This document shows, piece by piece, positions 1 to 8,732 of a stretch of DNA of 64,000 bases. The DNA comes from a virus, in the IMG/VR virus record IMGVR_UViG_3300008117_000018, positions 1 to 64,000 of that record; one strand, given 5' to 3'. Every line of letters starts with the position of its first letter. Position 1 is the stretch's first letter. Below the pieces are notes generated by a model. The model saw nothing but the letters and a program-made list of their open reading frames with translations, was not told the DNA's origin and ran no database searches. The translations under genes and the position numbers were made by a program.

Positions 1-5
1 GGGTA

Positions 6-563
6 ATGAAATTTTTTAAAAAATTGTATGATAATGGTAAAATTCTCATTAAGGATCCAAAAGAAGTGTATAGAACATTTTGGATTGGTCATGAATCAAA
101 AACAGGTGGAAAAACTGTTCCAGGAATAGGGAAAGAATTTAGAAATGATGTCTATGAGTTTCTTTTTAATAAACCATATGAAGATGTGACATGGAGTGAT
201 GTAAATATTAAAAATATCAAAAGAGTATATGAAAAAACAGGAGATTCGTTAAAAACTCTTTTTAATTTTGCTGATGACAAAGAAAAACTAAAATCAAAAG
301 AGGGTGTCGAAGATGCAAGTCTTAAATTAAAAACTTGGTTCAACAGAGTTCTTGGTTTTGGAGTCAATACGGCATTTTCAATTGCTATAGGAAATTTAAT
401 AGCTGGTGTGATTTTTACAACCGGAATAGGAGTTATTGGCTCCGTATTACTATCTATTTTAGTAACTATTTTGACTATTTTAATTATGGTTTTTGTGGCT
501 TTTATAAGTAGAAAAGTAAAAAATAAATTACAAGAAAAAGGCCTTTGGTTTAAACAAAGATAG
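6..563 (+). CDS. Hypothetical membrane protein, probably frameshifted near its 3' end
   Basis: Not recognised. The 185-residue product has a charged N-terminal half and one long hydrophobic stretch at about residues 118-165 (a hairpin of two membrane segments), followed by a basic tail. The start is ATG at 6. The frame stops at 561-563, but the +1 frame stays open without its own start codon to 705 and reads like a natural continuation (GLNKDRVAGSEKW...). Deleting one base from the A5 run at 535-539 would join the two. Either an indel (mutation or assembly) truncates the gene, or a frameshift is used. Function unknown. Confidence 0.5.
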   Translation: MKFFKKLYDNGKILIKDPKEVYRTFWIGHESKTGGKTVPGIGKEFRNDVYEFLFNKPYEDVTWSDVNIKNIKRVYEKTGDSLKTLFNFADDKEKLKSKEGVEDASLKLKTWFNRVLGFGVNTAFSIAIGNLIAGVIFTTGIGVIGSVLLSILVTILTILIMVFVAFISRKVKNKLQEKGLWFKQR

Positions 564-705
564 AGTAGCAGGTAGTGAAAAATGGTCACCTAATGACAAA
601 CGAAACGTTAGTGATTACGTAATGAATCATTTGGATAATTTATTTGCAAATCAAGGTTGTAAAGAAATAGAAATGAACGGTTTTGAAATACCACTCGCAG
701 CTTAA
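541..705 (+). pseudogene. Out-of-frame C-terminal continuation of the preceding membrane protein
   Basis: In the +1 frame relative to the gene ending at 563, codons run open from 520 to a TAA at 703-705 and encode about 50 residues with normal composition, ending in the residues GFEIPLAA. There is no ATG, GTG or TTG near its beginning (the first in-frame ATG is internal, after a Tyr-Val pair), so it is best explained as the displaced C-terminus of the gene at 6-563. This is inferred from reading frame only. Confidence 0.4.
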
Positions 706-758
706 AAAAAGAAAATATAATTAAATATATAGATTAATAAAAAAAAATTAATAAAGAC

Positions 759-1115
759 ATGAAAAAAATTGTTAAAAATTTTAATGGATTCAAAAAAATC
801 TACGAAAATGAATTGAACTCTGAAGATAAATCAACTGGTAAAATTGAGACAAAACCAGAAGAAGCGAAAAAGGCAGCTGAATTGATTAATCAATCAATTC
901 AACAAGATTCACAAAATGCGCCAATTAAAAATCTTTTAGATAAAATCGAGACACAATCTCAAAAAGAAATTAGAGAGGCTATTGATCCAAAATCCTTTAC
1001 TAAAGCAATTTCAGCATCAGATCCACAAAGTGAAGCTGAGTTAAAATCAAAAGTAGAAGCACTATTGAAAAAAATGCACCAAAACATCCTACATTTGGAA
1101 AGTTACAATATATAG
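759..1115 (+). CDS. N-terminal part of a frameshifted protein with a capsid-targeting-like N-terminus
   Basis: Encodes 118 residues, rich in Lys, Glu and Gln and predicted mostly helical. The N-terminus (MKKIVKNFNGFKKIYEN) resembles the capsid-targeting signal seen on many proteins here, with a possible cut after the Glu of IYE. At the A7 run 1068-1074 the frame diverges and the last residues (MHQNILHLESYNI) look like a shifted tail. The -1 frame stays open from 1073 and runs directly into the gene called at 1196. One missing A in the run would restore a single protein of roughly 320 residues with one membrane segment. Function unknown. Confidence 0.5.
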   Translation: MKKIVKNFNGFKKIYENELNSEDKSTGKIETKPEEAKKAAELINQSIQQDSQNAPIKNLLDKIETQSQKEIREAIDPKSFTKAISASDPQSEAELKSKVEALLKKMHQNILHLESYNI

Positions 1116-1195
1116 ATGTCAACAGTCAAATTCTCCGTTATGAGACCGCAAAAGGTTACAATTGGAATGCTGAATCCGGCATCGTTAGATTTGAA

Positions 1196-1717
1196 GTGAC
1201 TGAAAGTGAAAGAAAACATATTGAAAATATACTTTCTGAATCTGTTGCAAAACAAAAAACCCTTAAGTGGTTATCAGCAGCGGCACAAGTTTTAGGAGGA
1301 TCAATGTTTTTATTAGGAATAGGTATGATACTATATGGTGTAGGTAAGAGGAGTGAAATATATGGACGTATTCATGACGAATTAAATAGAAAGTTTGGAT
1401 TTTTAGACACAGACTCTGGTGCTGATTTTGCACCAAAACACCATTATGATCCTCAAAATTACGAAGACATGGGTATTGATCCTACTCATGATAAACTTCT
1501 TGATGAGTTGGAAAGAAAAGGTATGATATCTAATGTCTGGGTAGGCGGAGATGACTCGATGGACACTTTTGGAAAAAAAGAATACGGATATGTTTATAAC
1601 TGGGATAAAATTTTGACATCAGATCAATCAGCAGAGCTTAGTAGCAATGCCTTAACATTCATATTAGGTGGAGCAGTCACAAGCGGTGTAGGACCGACAG
1701 CCAATCTTATATTTTGA
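1196..1717 (+). CDS. C-terminal part of the frameshifted gene at 759, with a membrane segment
   Basis: The 173-residue frame can start at GTG 1196, but the same frame is open back to 1073 with protein-like sequence (GKLQYIDVNSQI...), so this is probably the second half of the gene that begins at 759. A hydrophobic helix at residues 30-50 of this piece (LGGSMFLLGIGMILYGVG) predicts a membrane span. The 3' end overlaps the convergent gene at 1624-2052 by about 94 bases on opposite strands; which frame is real in the overlap cannot be decided from sequence alone. Function unknown. Confidence 0.45.
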   Translation: MTESERKHIENILSESVAKQKTLKWLSAAAQVLGGSMFLLGIGMILYGVGKRSEIYGRIHDELNRKFGFLDTDSGADFAPKHHYDPQNYEDMGIDPTHDKLLDELERKGMISNVWVGGDDSMDTFGKKEYGYVYNWDKILTSDQSAELSSNALTFILGGAVTSGVGPTANLIF

Positions 1718-2052
1718 CAATCTAAAGACTCTGCTTTTAACCACCAGTGACCTTTTTTATTAGAGCGAACTATAGTAGGATCGTATTTAACTACGACTTC
1801 TTTTCCATCAAAAAGGTCTCTTGCTTGTAAATAAATTTCATCATCTACAATATCGTTAATAAAAGTTAAGTGAGTTCCTCTTAAAGGTTTGTTTAAGAAT
1901 AAATTGAATCTTTTTTTCAAAAACCAAGAGTAGTATTCATAAAGGTCACAATCAAATTTTACGATAGCGACTTTTTTCCACGCAGATTGAGCATTGTGCT
2001 TTTTAGTCACATTGATTGGATCAAATACTATTTTTCCCTTCATCTCAAACAT
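1624..2052 (-). CDS. Conserved-looking hypothetical protein
   Basis: Encodes 142 residues with a mix of beta and alpha signals, including RGTHLTFIND and KYDPTIVRSNKKGHWW. The HLT triplet recalls the HxT motif of 2H phosphoesterases, but a second HxT is not visible, so that assignment is not made. The product is soluble with no signal peptide. It is transcribed divergently from the membrane protein at 2084 and converges on the gene ending at 1717. Function unknown. Confidence 0.5.
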   Translation of the reverse strand: MFEMKGKIVFDPINVTKKHNAQSAWKKVAIVKFDCDLYEYYSWFLKKRFNLFLNKPLRGTHLTFINDIVDDEIYLQARDLFDGKEVVVKYDPTIVRSNKKGHWWLKAESLDCQNIRLAVGPTPLVTAPPNMNVKALLLSSAD

Positions 2053-2073
2053 AGAACAAATATAGTAATTTTT

Positions 2074-2084
2074 TTTAATATATA
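2074..2084 (+). promoter_or_regulatory. TTTAATATATA promoter-like motif
   Basis: Exact motif; overlaps the first possible ATG (2084) of the membrane protein and supports the ATG at 2093. Confidence 0.45.
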
Positions 2085-2479
2085 TGTTTAATATGATATT
2101 TTGGTCAATAACAATAGCTAATATAGTTTGGATACTCTACTCTATCTCAGAGGGTGTAAGAGAAGGTTTTTTTACACATTATAAAAATCAGTGTAAAAGA
2201 AATAGTGAATACAAATGCTCAAATATATTCTATTTACAAAGAATTATAGTTTTACTCACTACATCTTCTATTTTAATTAGTGGTTTAGGTTTATTATATT
2301 CAATACCATTTATTTTAGGTCAAATTTCAATGTTTAATTTTTTTCATAAAATATCTTTAAAACAAACCTATAAAAAGATAAATTCAGAAGATATAAAAGA
2401 CGATAAAGAAAAATTATACAAACCACTAGTAATTAGTGGCATCGCACTACAAGTTTTTGTATATATATTCATGTTATGA
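2084..2479 (+). CDS. Small multi-span membrane protein
   Basis: Encodes 131 residues with about three hydrophobic helices (near residues 3-20, 50-75 and 115-131). The first ATG at 2084 lies within the promoter-like motif TTTAATATATA (2074-2084), so the ATG at 2093 (MIFWSITIAN) is the more likely start. The stop overlaps the ATG of a 55-codon gene (ATGTTATGA), suggesting translational coupling. No family recognised; an inner-membrane role such as host-envelope modification is only a guess. Confidence 0.5.
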   Translation: MFNMIFWSITIANIVWILYSISEGVREGFFTHYKNQCKRNSEYKCSNIFYLQRIIVLLTTSSILISGLGLLYSIPFILGQISMFNFFHKISLKQTYKKINSEDIKDDKEKLYKPLVISGIALQVFVYIFML

Positions 2480-2643
2480 AAAAATTGACAAAAAACGAAA
2501 TAAAATTACTAAGAGAAAAATTCTTAGTGAAATTCTGTAAAGAAAAAAAATGGAATCCAAATGAACTGACTACTGGACAAATGTTAATTATATCAAAACA
2601 TCCTGATTACCTGAACCCAAAAAAAGAATCAATTCAATTTTAA
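2476..2643 (+). CDS. Small basic hypothetical protein (55 residues)
   Basis: A short gene whose ATG overlaps the TGA of the membrane protein upstream and which ends 15 bases inside the convergent peptidase gene. The product (starting MKKLTKNEIKLLREKF) is lysine-rich, hydrophilic and probably helical, with a Trp-Asn-Pro segment (KKWNPNELTTGQM) in the middle. The coupling and sensible composition support a real gene, but no family is recognised. Confidence 0.45.
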   Translation: MKKLTKNEIKLLREKFLVKFCKEKKWNPNELTTGQMLIISKHPDYLNPKKESIQF

Positions 2644-3699
2644 TCTTACTTTTGATGCACTAACTTCAGAAAGTTCAGGTATCATTTCTAATAAATCCAT
2701 CCTATTTGCTAAAAACTCATAATTAGTATCAGTTTCAACATATAAAGAATTACCGTCCCAGGATAAATCAGTCAATCCTGGATAAATGTCATTTTGTAAA
2801 ATCCAATTCCGAATGTCCTGTTTTTCTTTTTCAATTTGCGACTTTGAGATATACATTTTTTTTGAATCATCAGCTTCTCCGATGCTAAAATAAGAATACA
2901 GATCAATAGACCATTCATCATCTTCATCATACTGCCATTGTTCGTCTTCTTGCTCTTCAAAATCATTTGAAACATTTCTGACAACAGGTAGTGTTTCCCA
3001 ATCAATCAAACAAACAGCCTTACAAAGTCTTTTGAGGAACTCTATATCTTGAACTTCTCTTGTAGTATGTTCATTATAATAACCAACTGAAATATTAGTA
3101 CACTCAGGAACAAGTGAGGTAAACTTAGCAGAATCAGTATAAATTCCAGTAGGATCTGGTTTGTATTCTAATTCAAGTTCTGTGTTGTTCAATCTATCAC
3201 ACAATTCTTTTGCAAATTCATCAGAACAACAAACACCAAAAAGTTGCTCTGTTATTACTGATGTAGTACCTCTTCTATCAAATGATACAACTTTTGTAAT
3301 ATATTTAGAGAAATCAGTAGAAAGCCAATTTCTTGATAACTTACCGGAACCAACACAGCCAACTTCCTCACCTACAAAGAAATAATAAAGTCCAGGAACT
3401 TGATTTTCTATCATATAAAGAAGAACAATCATTCCGGCTTTATCATCTGCGCCTAATATTGTTGAACCATCAGTCTTAATAAAATCACCTTCAATAACAT
3501 GATTTACTTTTTCCCTGGCACCACAACTAGTGTCTAAGTGACAAGTAAACATTGTGGTTGGATTTTCACCTATTTGTAGGTAGTAATTGTCAAATTCATC
3601 TTTGTGTATCTGTTGTGGTAAATAATTTTCAAGTAATTTTTCCGTACCGAAAGGATATGTAAAACTAGTAAGTTGTTTGAATTTTCTTGATATTCTCAT
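2629..3699 (-). CDS. M20/M28/M42-type dinuclear zinc metallopeptidase (short paralogue)
   Basis: A 356-residue aminopeptidase-like enzyme of the PepT/M42 type expected to trim peptides. Metal ligands can be placed as His54 (CHLDT), Asp85 (GADDKAG), Glu111/112 (GEE), Asp141 (SFDRRG) and His211 (YNEH), the usual pattern for this clan. The C-terminal 80 residues form a small alpha/beta domain. It is clearly paralogous to the gene at 38874-40409, sharing motifs in the same order, but lacks that protein's N-terminal targeting-like segment and extra domain. The start ATG is at 3699. Phage copies of such peptidases are unusual; the substrate is unknown. Confidence 0.8.
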   Translation of the reverse strand: MRISRKFKQLTSFTYPFGTEKLLENYLPQQIHKDEFDNYYLQIGENPTTMFTCHLDTSCGAREKVNHVIEGDFIKTDGSTILGADDKAGMIVLLYMIENQVPGLYYFFVGEEVGCVGSGKLSRNWLSTDFSKYITKVVSFDRRGTTSVITEQLFGVCCSDEFAKELCDRLNNTELELEYKPDPTGIYTDSAKFTSLVPECTNISVGYYNEHTTREVQDIEFLKRLCKAVCLIDWETLPVVRNVSNDFEEQEDEQWQYDEDDEWSIDLYSYFSIGEADDSKKMYISKSQIEKEKQDIRNWILQNDIYPGLTDLSWDGNSLYVETDTNYEFLANRMDLLEMIPELSEVSASKVRLKLN

Positions 3700-3732
3700 G
3701 ATTATATTAAATTATTTACAAATTTACAAAAT

Positions 3733-4269
3733 TTATTTCTTTTTTTCAAATAAATATTCTAATTTCTTATCTCTGATGTATGCTAATTTCAAAGATTCTG
3801 TAGTAGATGACGTATTGTTAATTTTATCATTTATCCAAACTTCACTTTTATACATTTCTTTATACTCAGTCCTTATGTGAAATTCATTTACATCATCATT
3901 TGATTTATAGTGAAATTCTTTAGCCACTATTATAATGGGTAAATTTAATTTTTCAATTTTTTCTAAATATTTCCAAATTAATGATTTATTGATAGACCAC
4001 ATATCGATAACTATTATATCGACTCTAAAAAAATTAGACGAATTTGTTATTTTATCAACAAAGTCATCAAAACTACTAATTATAAGCTTATTGTTTAAAT
4101 AATGAAAAAGACACAAATCGTGAATTTTATTAGAAGATTGTGGTTTTGGTGGCGTTATTAATATATAATTACTACCCGCTAAATCAAAAAAATTAACTAT
4201 ATCACTCACACCTCGAGCAACACAACTGATTTCACCAGTGAAATAATTATATTTTTTTAGGCTTACCAT
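3733..4269 (-). CDS. Hypothetical protein
   Basis: Encodes 178 residues. The middle (VDIIVIDMWSINKSLIWKYLEKIEKLNLPIII) alternates hydrophobic strands and helices and looks like part of a Rossmann- or P-loop-type alpha/beta fold, but no Walker A motif is present. The start ATG at 4269 overlaps the end of the retropepsin-like gene by 23 bases, so the two are probably co-transcribed. Function not recognised. Confidence 0.45.
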   Translation of the reverse strand: MVSLKKYNYFTGEISCVARGVSDIVNFFDLAGSNYILITPPKPQSSNKIHDLCLFHYLNNKLIISSFDDFVDKITNSSNFFRVDIIVIDMWSINKSLIWKYLEKIEKLNLPIIIVAKEFHYKSNDDVNEFHIRTEYKEMYKSEVWINDKINNTSSTTESLKLAYIRDKKLEYLFEKKK

Positions 4270-4645
4270 GTATATTTTTTTTCTTTACATCAACTAAAAA
4301 ATTATTATTATGTAGAAATTTTCTACCTATTAATAACTGGTATTTCATATTTTTTCTATCAGTAAGAGTCACAAATATAGAATATTTTTTTTGACCTAGT
4401 ATCATTTTTAATTTTATACCAAATCTTTTCTGTACCTTACCATTTGAACTCTTTACATCTATTTCAGTCCATTCATGAAAGATATATGTATGATTTGTTA
4501 CTTTTACTTTTAAACCACTATCCTCAACTTTTACAAAATCTACATGCAAAGCAGCACTATAAGCACCAGTATCTATTTTACCAGTAATTACACTTCCATT
4601 TAATTTTGGAAAATAAATTTTTTCAGTTCTTCCTATTTTTTTCAT
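4247..4645 (-). CDS. Retropepsin-like protease of the RimB / 'ATP-dependent zinc protease' family
   Basis: A 132-residue protein with the hallmark IDTGAYSAALH near residues 24-34, matching the DTGA aspartic-protease-like signature of the family often found beside RimK ligases in bacteria, and the matching C-terminal LLIGRKFL...FLVDV. In cells this family removes glutamate tails added by RimK to ribosomal protein S6. No RimK-like ATP-grasp gene is visible in the window, so the phage protein may act on host-modified proteins or on a protein of its own. The family call is from motifs; the substrate is inference. Confidence 0.65.
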   Translation of the reverse strand: MKKIGRTEKIYFPKLNGSVITGKIDTGAYSAALHVDFVKVEDSGLKVKVTNHTYIFHEWTEIDVKSSNGKVQKRFGIKLKMILGQKKYSIFVTLTDRKNMKYQLLIGRKFLHNNNFLVDVKKKNIHGKPKKI

Positions 4646-4675
4646 TTAGAATAATGTTTTTATGATATATAGTAT

Positions 4676-6823
4676 ATGTTACTTATTACAAAAATCTCAT
4701 ATTTCGAATTATTAAATTATAAGAAAAATATATTTAATTGTTTAAACTTAAATTCTTCAAACTCTTTTATCAACAAGATTATTGTATTTTTGGATGCTCA
4801 TTTTGATGGACTTCCTAAAAATAATAAAATACAATACATCATCAAAAAAGACTTAGACTCTAAGTTGATAGAATACGCAATGAAACAATCTGAAGAAAAA
4901 AAATTAATATGGTCAAATCCAAATTATGTATTTACAGAGTATCATTTGAAAAATGCCTCAATTAATTCTGATTTATATGAAGAAAAAGATAAATATACTT
5001 TATTTGAAAGAGGTAAAGATAATTTCTTAGACAAATTAAGAAACAAAGAGGTTTTATTAGAAAAAAAATCAAAATTAGTCAATTTATTAGAATCAAATGA
5101 AGATATTCCAAAAATAACAAAATCAAATAAAACAACAATAAATAACAAAATAAACAGAAAATTAGATGTAATAATTATTTCTGTAAATTATAATGATTAT
5201 CTTATAGTAACACTAAAACATAATACTAAGATATTTGAAAATATAACAATAGTCACCAGTCCTGATGATTTTATGTGCCAAAAAATTTGCGAAGAATATA
5301 AAGTAAATTGTGTCGTAACAAATTCAATGTTTGAAAATGGTGATAAATTTAATAAAGGAAAAGCTTTAAATGTTGGTATAAATAGTTTAGAAAGTCCAGG
5401 TTTCATTTTAACATTAGACGCTGATATCATTGTCTCTGATGAAATTGATACAAGTATTTTAAATGAAAATGTATTATATACTTCAGACAGATGGATATGT
5501 CAATCCTATGATAAACTATTACAATCACAACAAGATAAAACAAATATTGGATTATATACAAAATTTGAAGAAGATAAAGGTTTAGGATTTTTTCACCTAT
5601 TTCATTACACTAAACAACAATCTTACCCAGAATACTCTAAAAACGCGGCCTTTGATGACTTATTGTTTCGAGATAAATTTACAGAGAGAGAAAAAATTGA
5701 AAATCAAATTATTCATTTAGGCAAAGCCTATAAAAATTGGGACGGTAGAATCACTGAAAGATTTATAACAGATATTGAATTTCAGTCTTTATTTGATGAT
5801 ATTGAAGAATACGTAACTATTCTATATCCACCCACAATAAATTGGCATTTATTATTCCAAAGACCTCAACAATTAATGAAAAATTTTGCTAATCAAAAAA
5901 ATGTGAGAAGTATATTCTGGAATTCAAGAGGTGAAGTAAGACAAAAAGAAAGAATACAAAAACTAAATAATAATTTATTTATAGTTGACCAATATCTGAA
6001 AATTGAAGAATTTCAACATCTATTCAAAGGAAAAAAAGTTTATTGGTTCTCACATCCATCACACCATTATATAAAAGAACTGACAGATTGGGACTTGGTA
6101 ATTTTTGACGCAATTGACAATCCGGTTGACGAGTTTGCTGAATGGTCAATTGAGCTTAAAACGGCTGTAGAAAAAGCAGATGTGATAATCGCATCAGCTA
6201 AAATAATGTACGATGAACACAAAAAATCCGGAAAACCAGTCTTTATGTTACCAAATGGTTCTGACTTTGAACTATTTGAAAAGTCCATCAATAAATTAGA
6301 AAAACCAAATGACTTTCCGGACTTGACAGGTCCGGTAGTTGGTTACTATGGCGCGATGGCGACTTGGCTCGATTGGGATATAGTCGAAAAAATTTCAACA
6401 AAATATCAAATTTTAATGATTGGTGGAAATAAATACTATAATGAGAAAATATCAAACGACAATATACACTATTTAGACCATAAAAAAATTGAAGAACTAC
6501 CAAATTACTTATCTCATATAGATGTACCAATAATTCCATTTAAATTAACAGAAATGATAAAAGGTTGTGACCCTATTAAATTTTATGAATACATATCATC
6601 TGGAAAACCACCAGTAGTAACACAAATGATAGAATTAGAAAGGTTTAAAGATATTTGCTACTTTATGAATATAGATAATTGTTTGGATATTATAGAAGAG
6701 GCAGCAAATGAAGACAATAAAGAATTAGTCAAAAAAAGAATAGAGATAGCAAAACTTAATTCTTGGAATGTGAGAGCCGAAACGGCTGTTAAAATAATAA
6801 GAAAATATCTAAATGCAAAATAA
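4676..6823 (+). CDS. Two-domain glycosyltransferase (GT-A plus GT-B)
   Basis: A 715-residue fusion. Residues 1-160 are unassigned. Residues about 165-375 form a GT2-like GT-A domain: DVIIISVNYN, then a GKALNVGI segment and the DxD-type metal site LTLDADIIV. Residues about 380-715 form a GT-B domain of the GT1/GT4 type: RPQQLM, FDAIDNP, LPNGSDFE, GPVVGYYGAM and the nucleotide-sugar-binding DPIKFYEYISSGKP. Expected to build or modify a glycan, perhaps on virion proteins or DNA. It heads a plus-strand sugar cluster and overlaps the next gene by 11 bases. Donor and acceptor cannot be read from sequence. Confidence 0.8.
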   Translation: MLLITKISYFELLNYKKNIFNCLNLNSSNSFINKIIVFLDAHFDGLPKNNKIQYIIKKDLDSKLIEYAMKQSEEKKLIWSNPNYVFTEYHLKNASINSDLYEEKDKYTLFERGKDNFLDKLRNKEVLLEKKSKLVNLLESNEDIPKITKSNKTTINNKINRKLDVIIISVNYNDYLIVTLKHNTKIFENITIVTSPDDFMCQKICEEYKVNCVVTNSMFENGDKFNKGKALNVGINSLESPGFILTLDADIIVSDEIDTSILNENVLYTSDRWICQSYDKLLQSQQDKTNIGLYTKFEEDKGLGFFHLFHYTKQQSYPEYSKNAAFDDLLFRDKFTEREKIENQIIHLGKAYKNWDGRITERFITDIEFQSLFDDIEEYVTILYPPTINWHLLFQRPQQLMKNFANQKNVRSIFWNSRGEVRQKERIQKLNNNLFIVDQYLKIEEFQHLFKGKKVYWFSHPSHHYIKELTDWDLVIFDAIDNPVDEFAEWSIELKTAVEKADVIIASAKIMYDEHKKSGKPVFMLPNGSDFELFEKSINKLEKPNDFPDLTGPVVGYYGAMATWLDWDIVEKISTKYQILMIGGNKYYNEKISNDNIHYLDHKKIEELPNYLSHIDVPIIPFKLTEMIKGCDPIKFYEYISSGKPPVVTQMIELERFKDICYFMNIDNCLDIIEEAANEDNKELVKKRIEIAKLNSWNVRAETAVKIIRKYLNAK

Positions 6824-8732
6824 CTACTGGAACAATTTTTATAAAACGAATCATAATTTCGAAAATAAGCCAAGTAATTTTTGTTTATTTGTTATGGATT
6901 ATCTTAAAGAATATCCAAATAATAAAAAAATGATAGATTTAGGCTGTGGTAACGGAAGAGATTTATTTCATTTTTTACAATCGGGCTATAATTGCACAGG
7001 CATCGATAATTCGACAGAAATATGCAAAATATTACAATCTCATAATAACGAAATTAATGTGATATGTGATTCATTTATCGATTATGATTATAATAATTTT
7101 GATATCTATTATTCTCGATTTACTTTGCATGCCTTATCTTATAATGATGTACTAAGATTCATAAACAACATTTCAGAAAATATGAATGAAAATTCATTAT
7201 TGTTTATCGAGACAAGATCTACTATTGGAACAGAATATGAAGAATTAGATTATATCGAGGCTAATTTCAAATCAGGAATAGGTGAAATACATAAAAGAAC
7301 ATTATTTAAAAAAGAGTGTTTAGTAAAACTATTTAATAAAAAGAGTATTTTTTGTGAATTTGAAATTGAAGATAAAGGTTTATCTCCTTATATGGGAGAA
7401 GATCCTTATTTAATAAGACTAGTTTTAAAAAAAATTAACAAAAAACTACAAATCAAAAAGCTTATCAGTGAAGTTGAAAAAAAACAATTTTATATTAAAA
7501 AAATAGTAGATGAGTATATTGAAATTTTGAATAGAAACGGTATAAATTATAGTATTTTTTTCGGAAATCTATTGGGACTTATAAGGCACGATTCTCTATT
7601 TATTCCTTGGGATGACGACATAGATATAGTAATAAATAAGGAAGACCTTAATAGAGTTCAAGAATCTATAAAAAAAGAAAGTTCTTATAAAATAAAAGAA
7701 ATAAAAATATCAGACACAACTTTAATTTTTATAATTGATGATATCTGGATTGACTTTTTTTACAACTTAAAGGAATTTCATGGACTTAATGAAGAATTAG
7801 AACTATCAAAAACGATACAGAAGGAAGGCTATAAGTATGCTTTACATTTTGAAAGTATTTTTGAAAAATTTTACAATCAAAAAATTGAAGAAATACTTAA
7901 AACATGTGTCATTTATAATCATTCATATAATAACAGATGGAATTCAAATAATTTTAATCAATTAAGAATTGAGATAGAAGAATGCAATAATTTAGTAAGA
8001 GAATCAAGAGCCGAATTAAATAATTTTCAAGTTGAACTTTTTAAAGAATACCATAACGAATCAGGAAATTTATATTATTTAGATACAAACTATTTCTATA
8101 CTATTGAAGAATTAAATAATTTTTTAATGAATATTGTTCAAATAAAAAATTATAAAAAGATTTATCTACTACTTGATGAATTTTTTGATTATAAATTCAA
8201 AGAATTAGAAATTGATTTTAAAAATTCAAATTTTCACGTTACTAAGCATGTTATGAGTGACAAAAAATTAATAGAACTTTTAGGAAATGACATAGAAAGT
8301 ATTTTCATCGATACTCTAAAATTAGATGAGTTAAACTACACCGATGATGTATTTGATACAATAAAAAAAATAAATCAGAAATTTGGTGTTGTATTTTTTG
8401 GATTAAGTCTTCTCTTACTTACACAAAATAAAAGAGAAATTAAAATTCTTCAGTTTATGGTAATTGATAAAAAAATAGAAGAACTTGGATTATCAAAAGA
8501 AAAAAATAAACACTGGACTTCTTTTCAGTTTGATAAATTTCAGATAGAAATTTTTGAATATACTAAAGTAGAAAATGAACTATTCGTAAATGAAGATGTC
8601 TATAAAAACACCTTTTTGTATGATAAATTGAAATACAATGTACAATATATTGATGGATTAGTTATCAATCCATATCTTCGATTACATAATCTAAAACTCA
8701 ATGAAGAAGAAATAAAATTTATGTTCTTTTAA
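6813..8732 (+). CDS. Fusion of SAM methyltransferase and LicD-like transferase
   Basis: A 639-residue protein. Residues 1-210 are a class I SAM-dependent methyltransferase with motif I MIDLGCGNGRD at about 39-49 and a later YYSRFTLHAL segment. Residues about 215-330 match the LicD family (nucleotidyltransferase fold that transfers phosphocholine-like groups), with FGNLLGLIRH and the catalytic-type PWDDDIDIV. Residues 330-639 are not assigned. It overlaps the upstream glycosyltransferase, so both probably decorate the same glycan. The fusion order is uncommon; whether LicD uses choline, ribitol or another group is unknown. Confidence 0.75.
   Translation: MQNNYWNNFYKTNHNFENKPSNFCLFVMDYLKEYPNNKKMIDLGCGNGRDLFHFLQSGYNCTGIDNSTEICKILQSHNNEINVICDSFIDYDYNNFDIYYSRFTLHALSYNDVLRFINNISENMNENSLLFIETRSTIGTEYEELDYIEANFKSGIGEIHKRTLFKKECLVKLFNKKSIFCEFEIEDKGLSPYMGEDPYLIRLVLKKINKKLQIKKLISEVEKKQFYIKKIVDEYIEILNRNGINYSIFFGNLLGLIRHDSLFIPWDDDIDIVINKEDLNRVQESIKKESSYKIKEIKISDTTLIFIIDDIWIDFFYNLKEFHGLNEELELSKTIQKEGYKYALHFESIFEKFYNQKIEEILKTCVIYNHSYNNRWNSNNFNQLRIEIEECNNLVRESRAELNNFQVELFKEYHNESGNLYYLDTNYFYTIEELNNFLMNIVQIKNYKKIYLLLDEFFDYKFKELEIDFKNSNFHVTKHVMSDKKLIELLGNDIESIFIDTLKLDELNYTDDVFDTIKKINQKFGVVFFGLSLLLLTQNKREIKILQFMVIDKKIEELGLSKEKNKHWTSFQFDKFQIEIFEYTKVENELFVNEDVYKNTFLYDKLKYNVQYIDGLVINPYLRLHNLKLNEEEIKFMFF

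Noticed and set aside
549-555. TTTAAAC as a programmed -1 frameshift site
   Set aside because: The needed shift is from the TTT-AAA frame into the TTA-AAC frame, the opposite of classical -1 slippage on this heptamer.
1850-1880. 2H phosphoesterase / 2'-5' ligase call for the gene at 1624-2052
   Set aside because: Only one HxT-like motif is visible; the second is missing.
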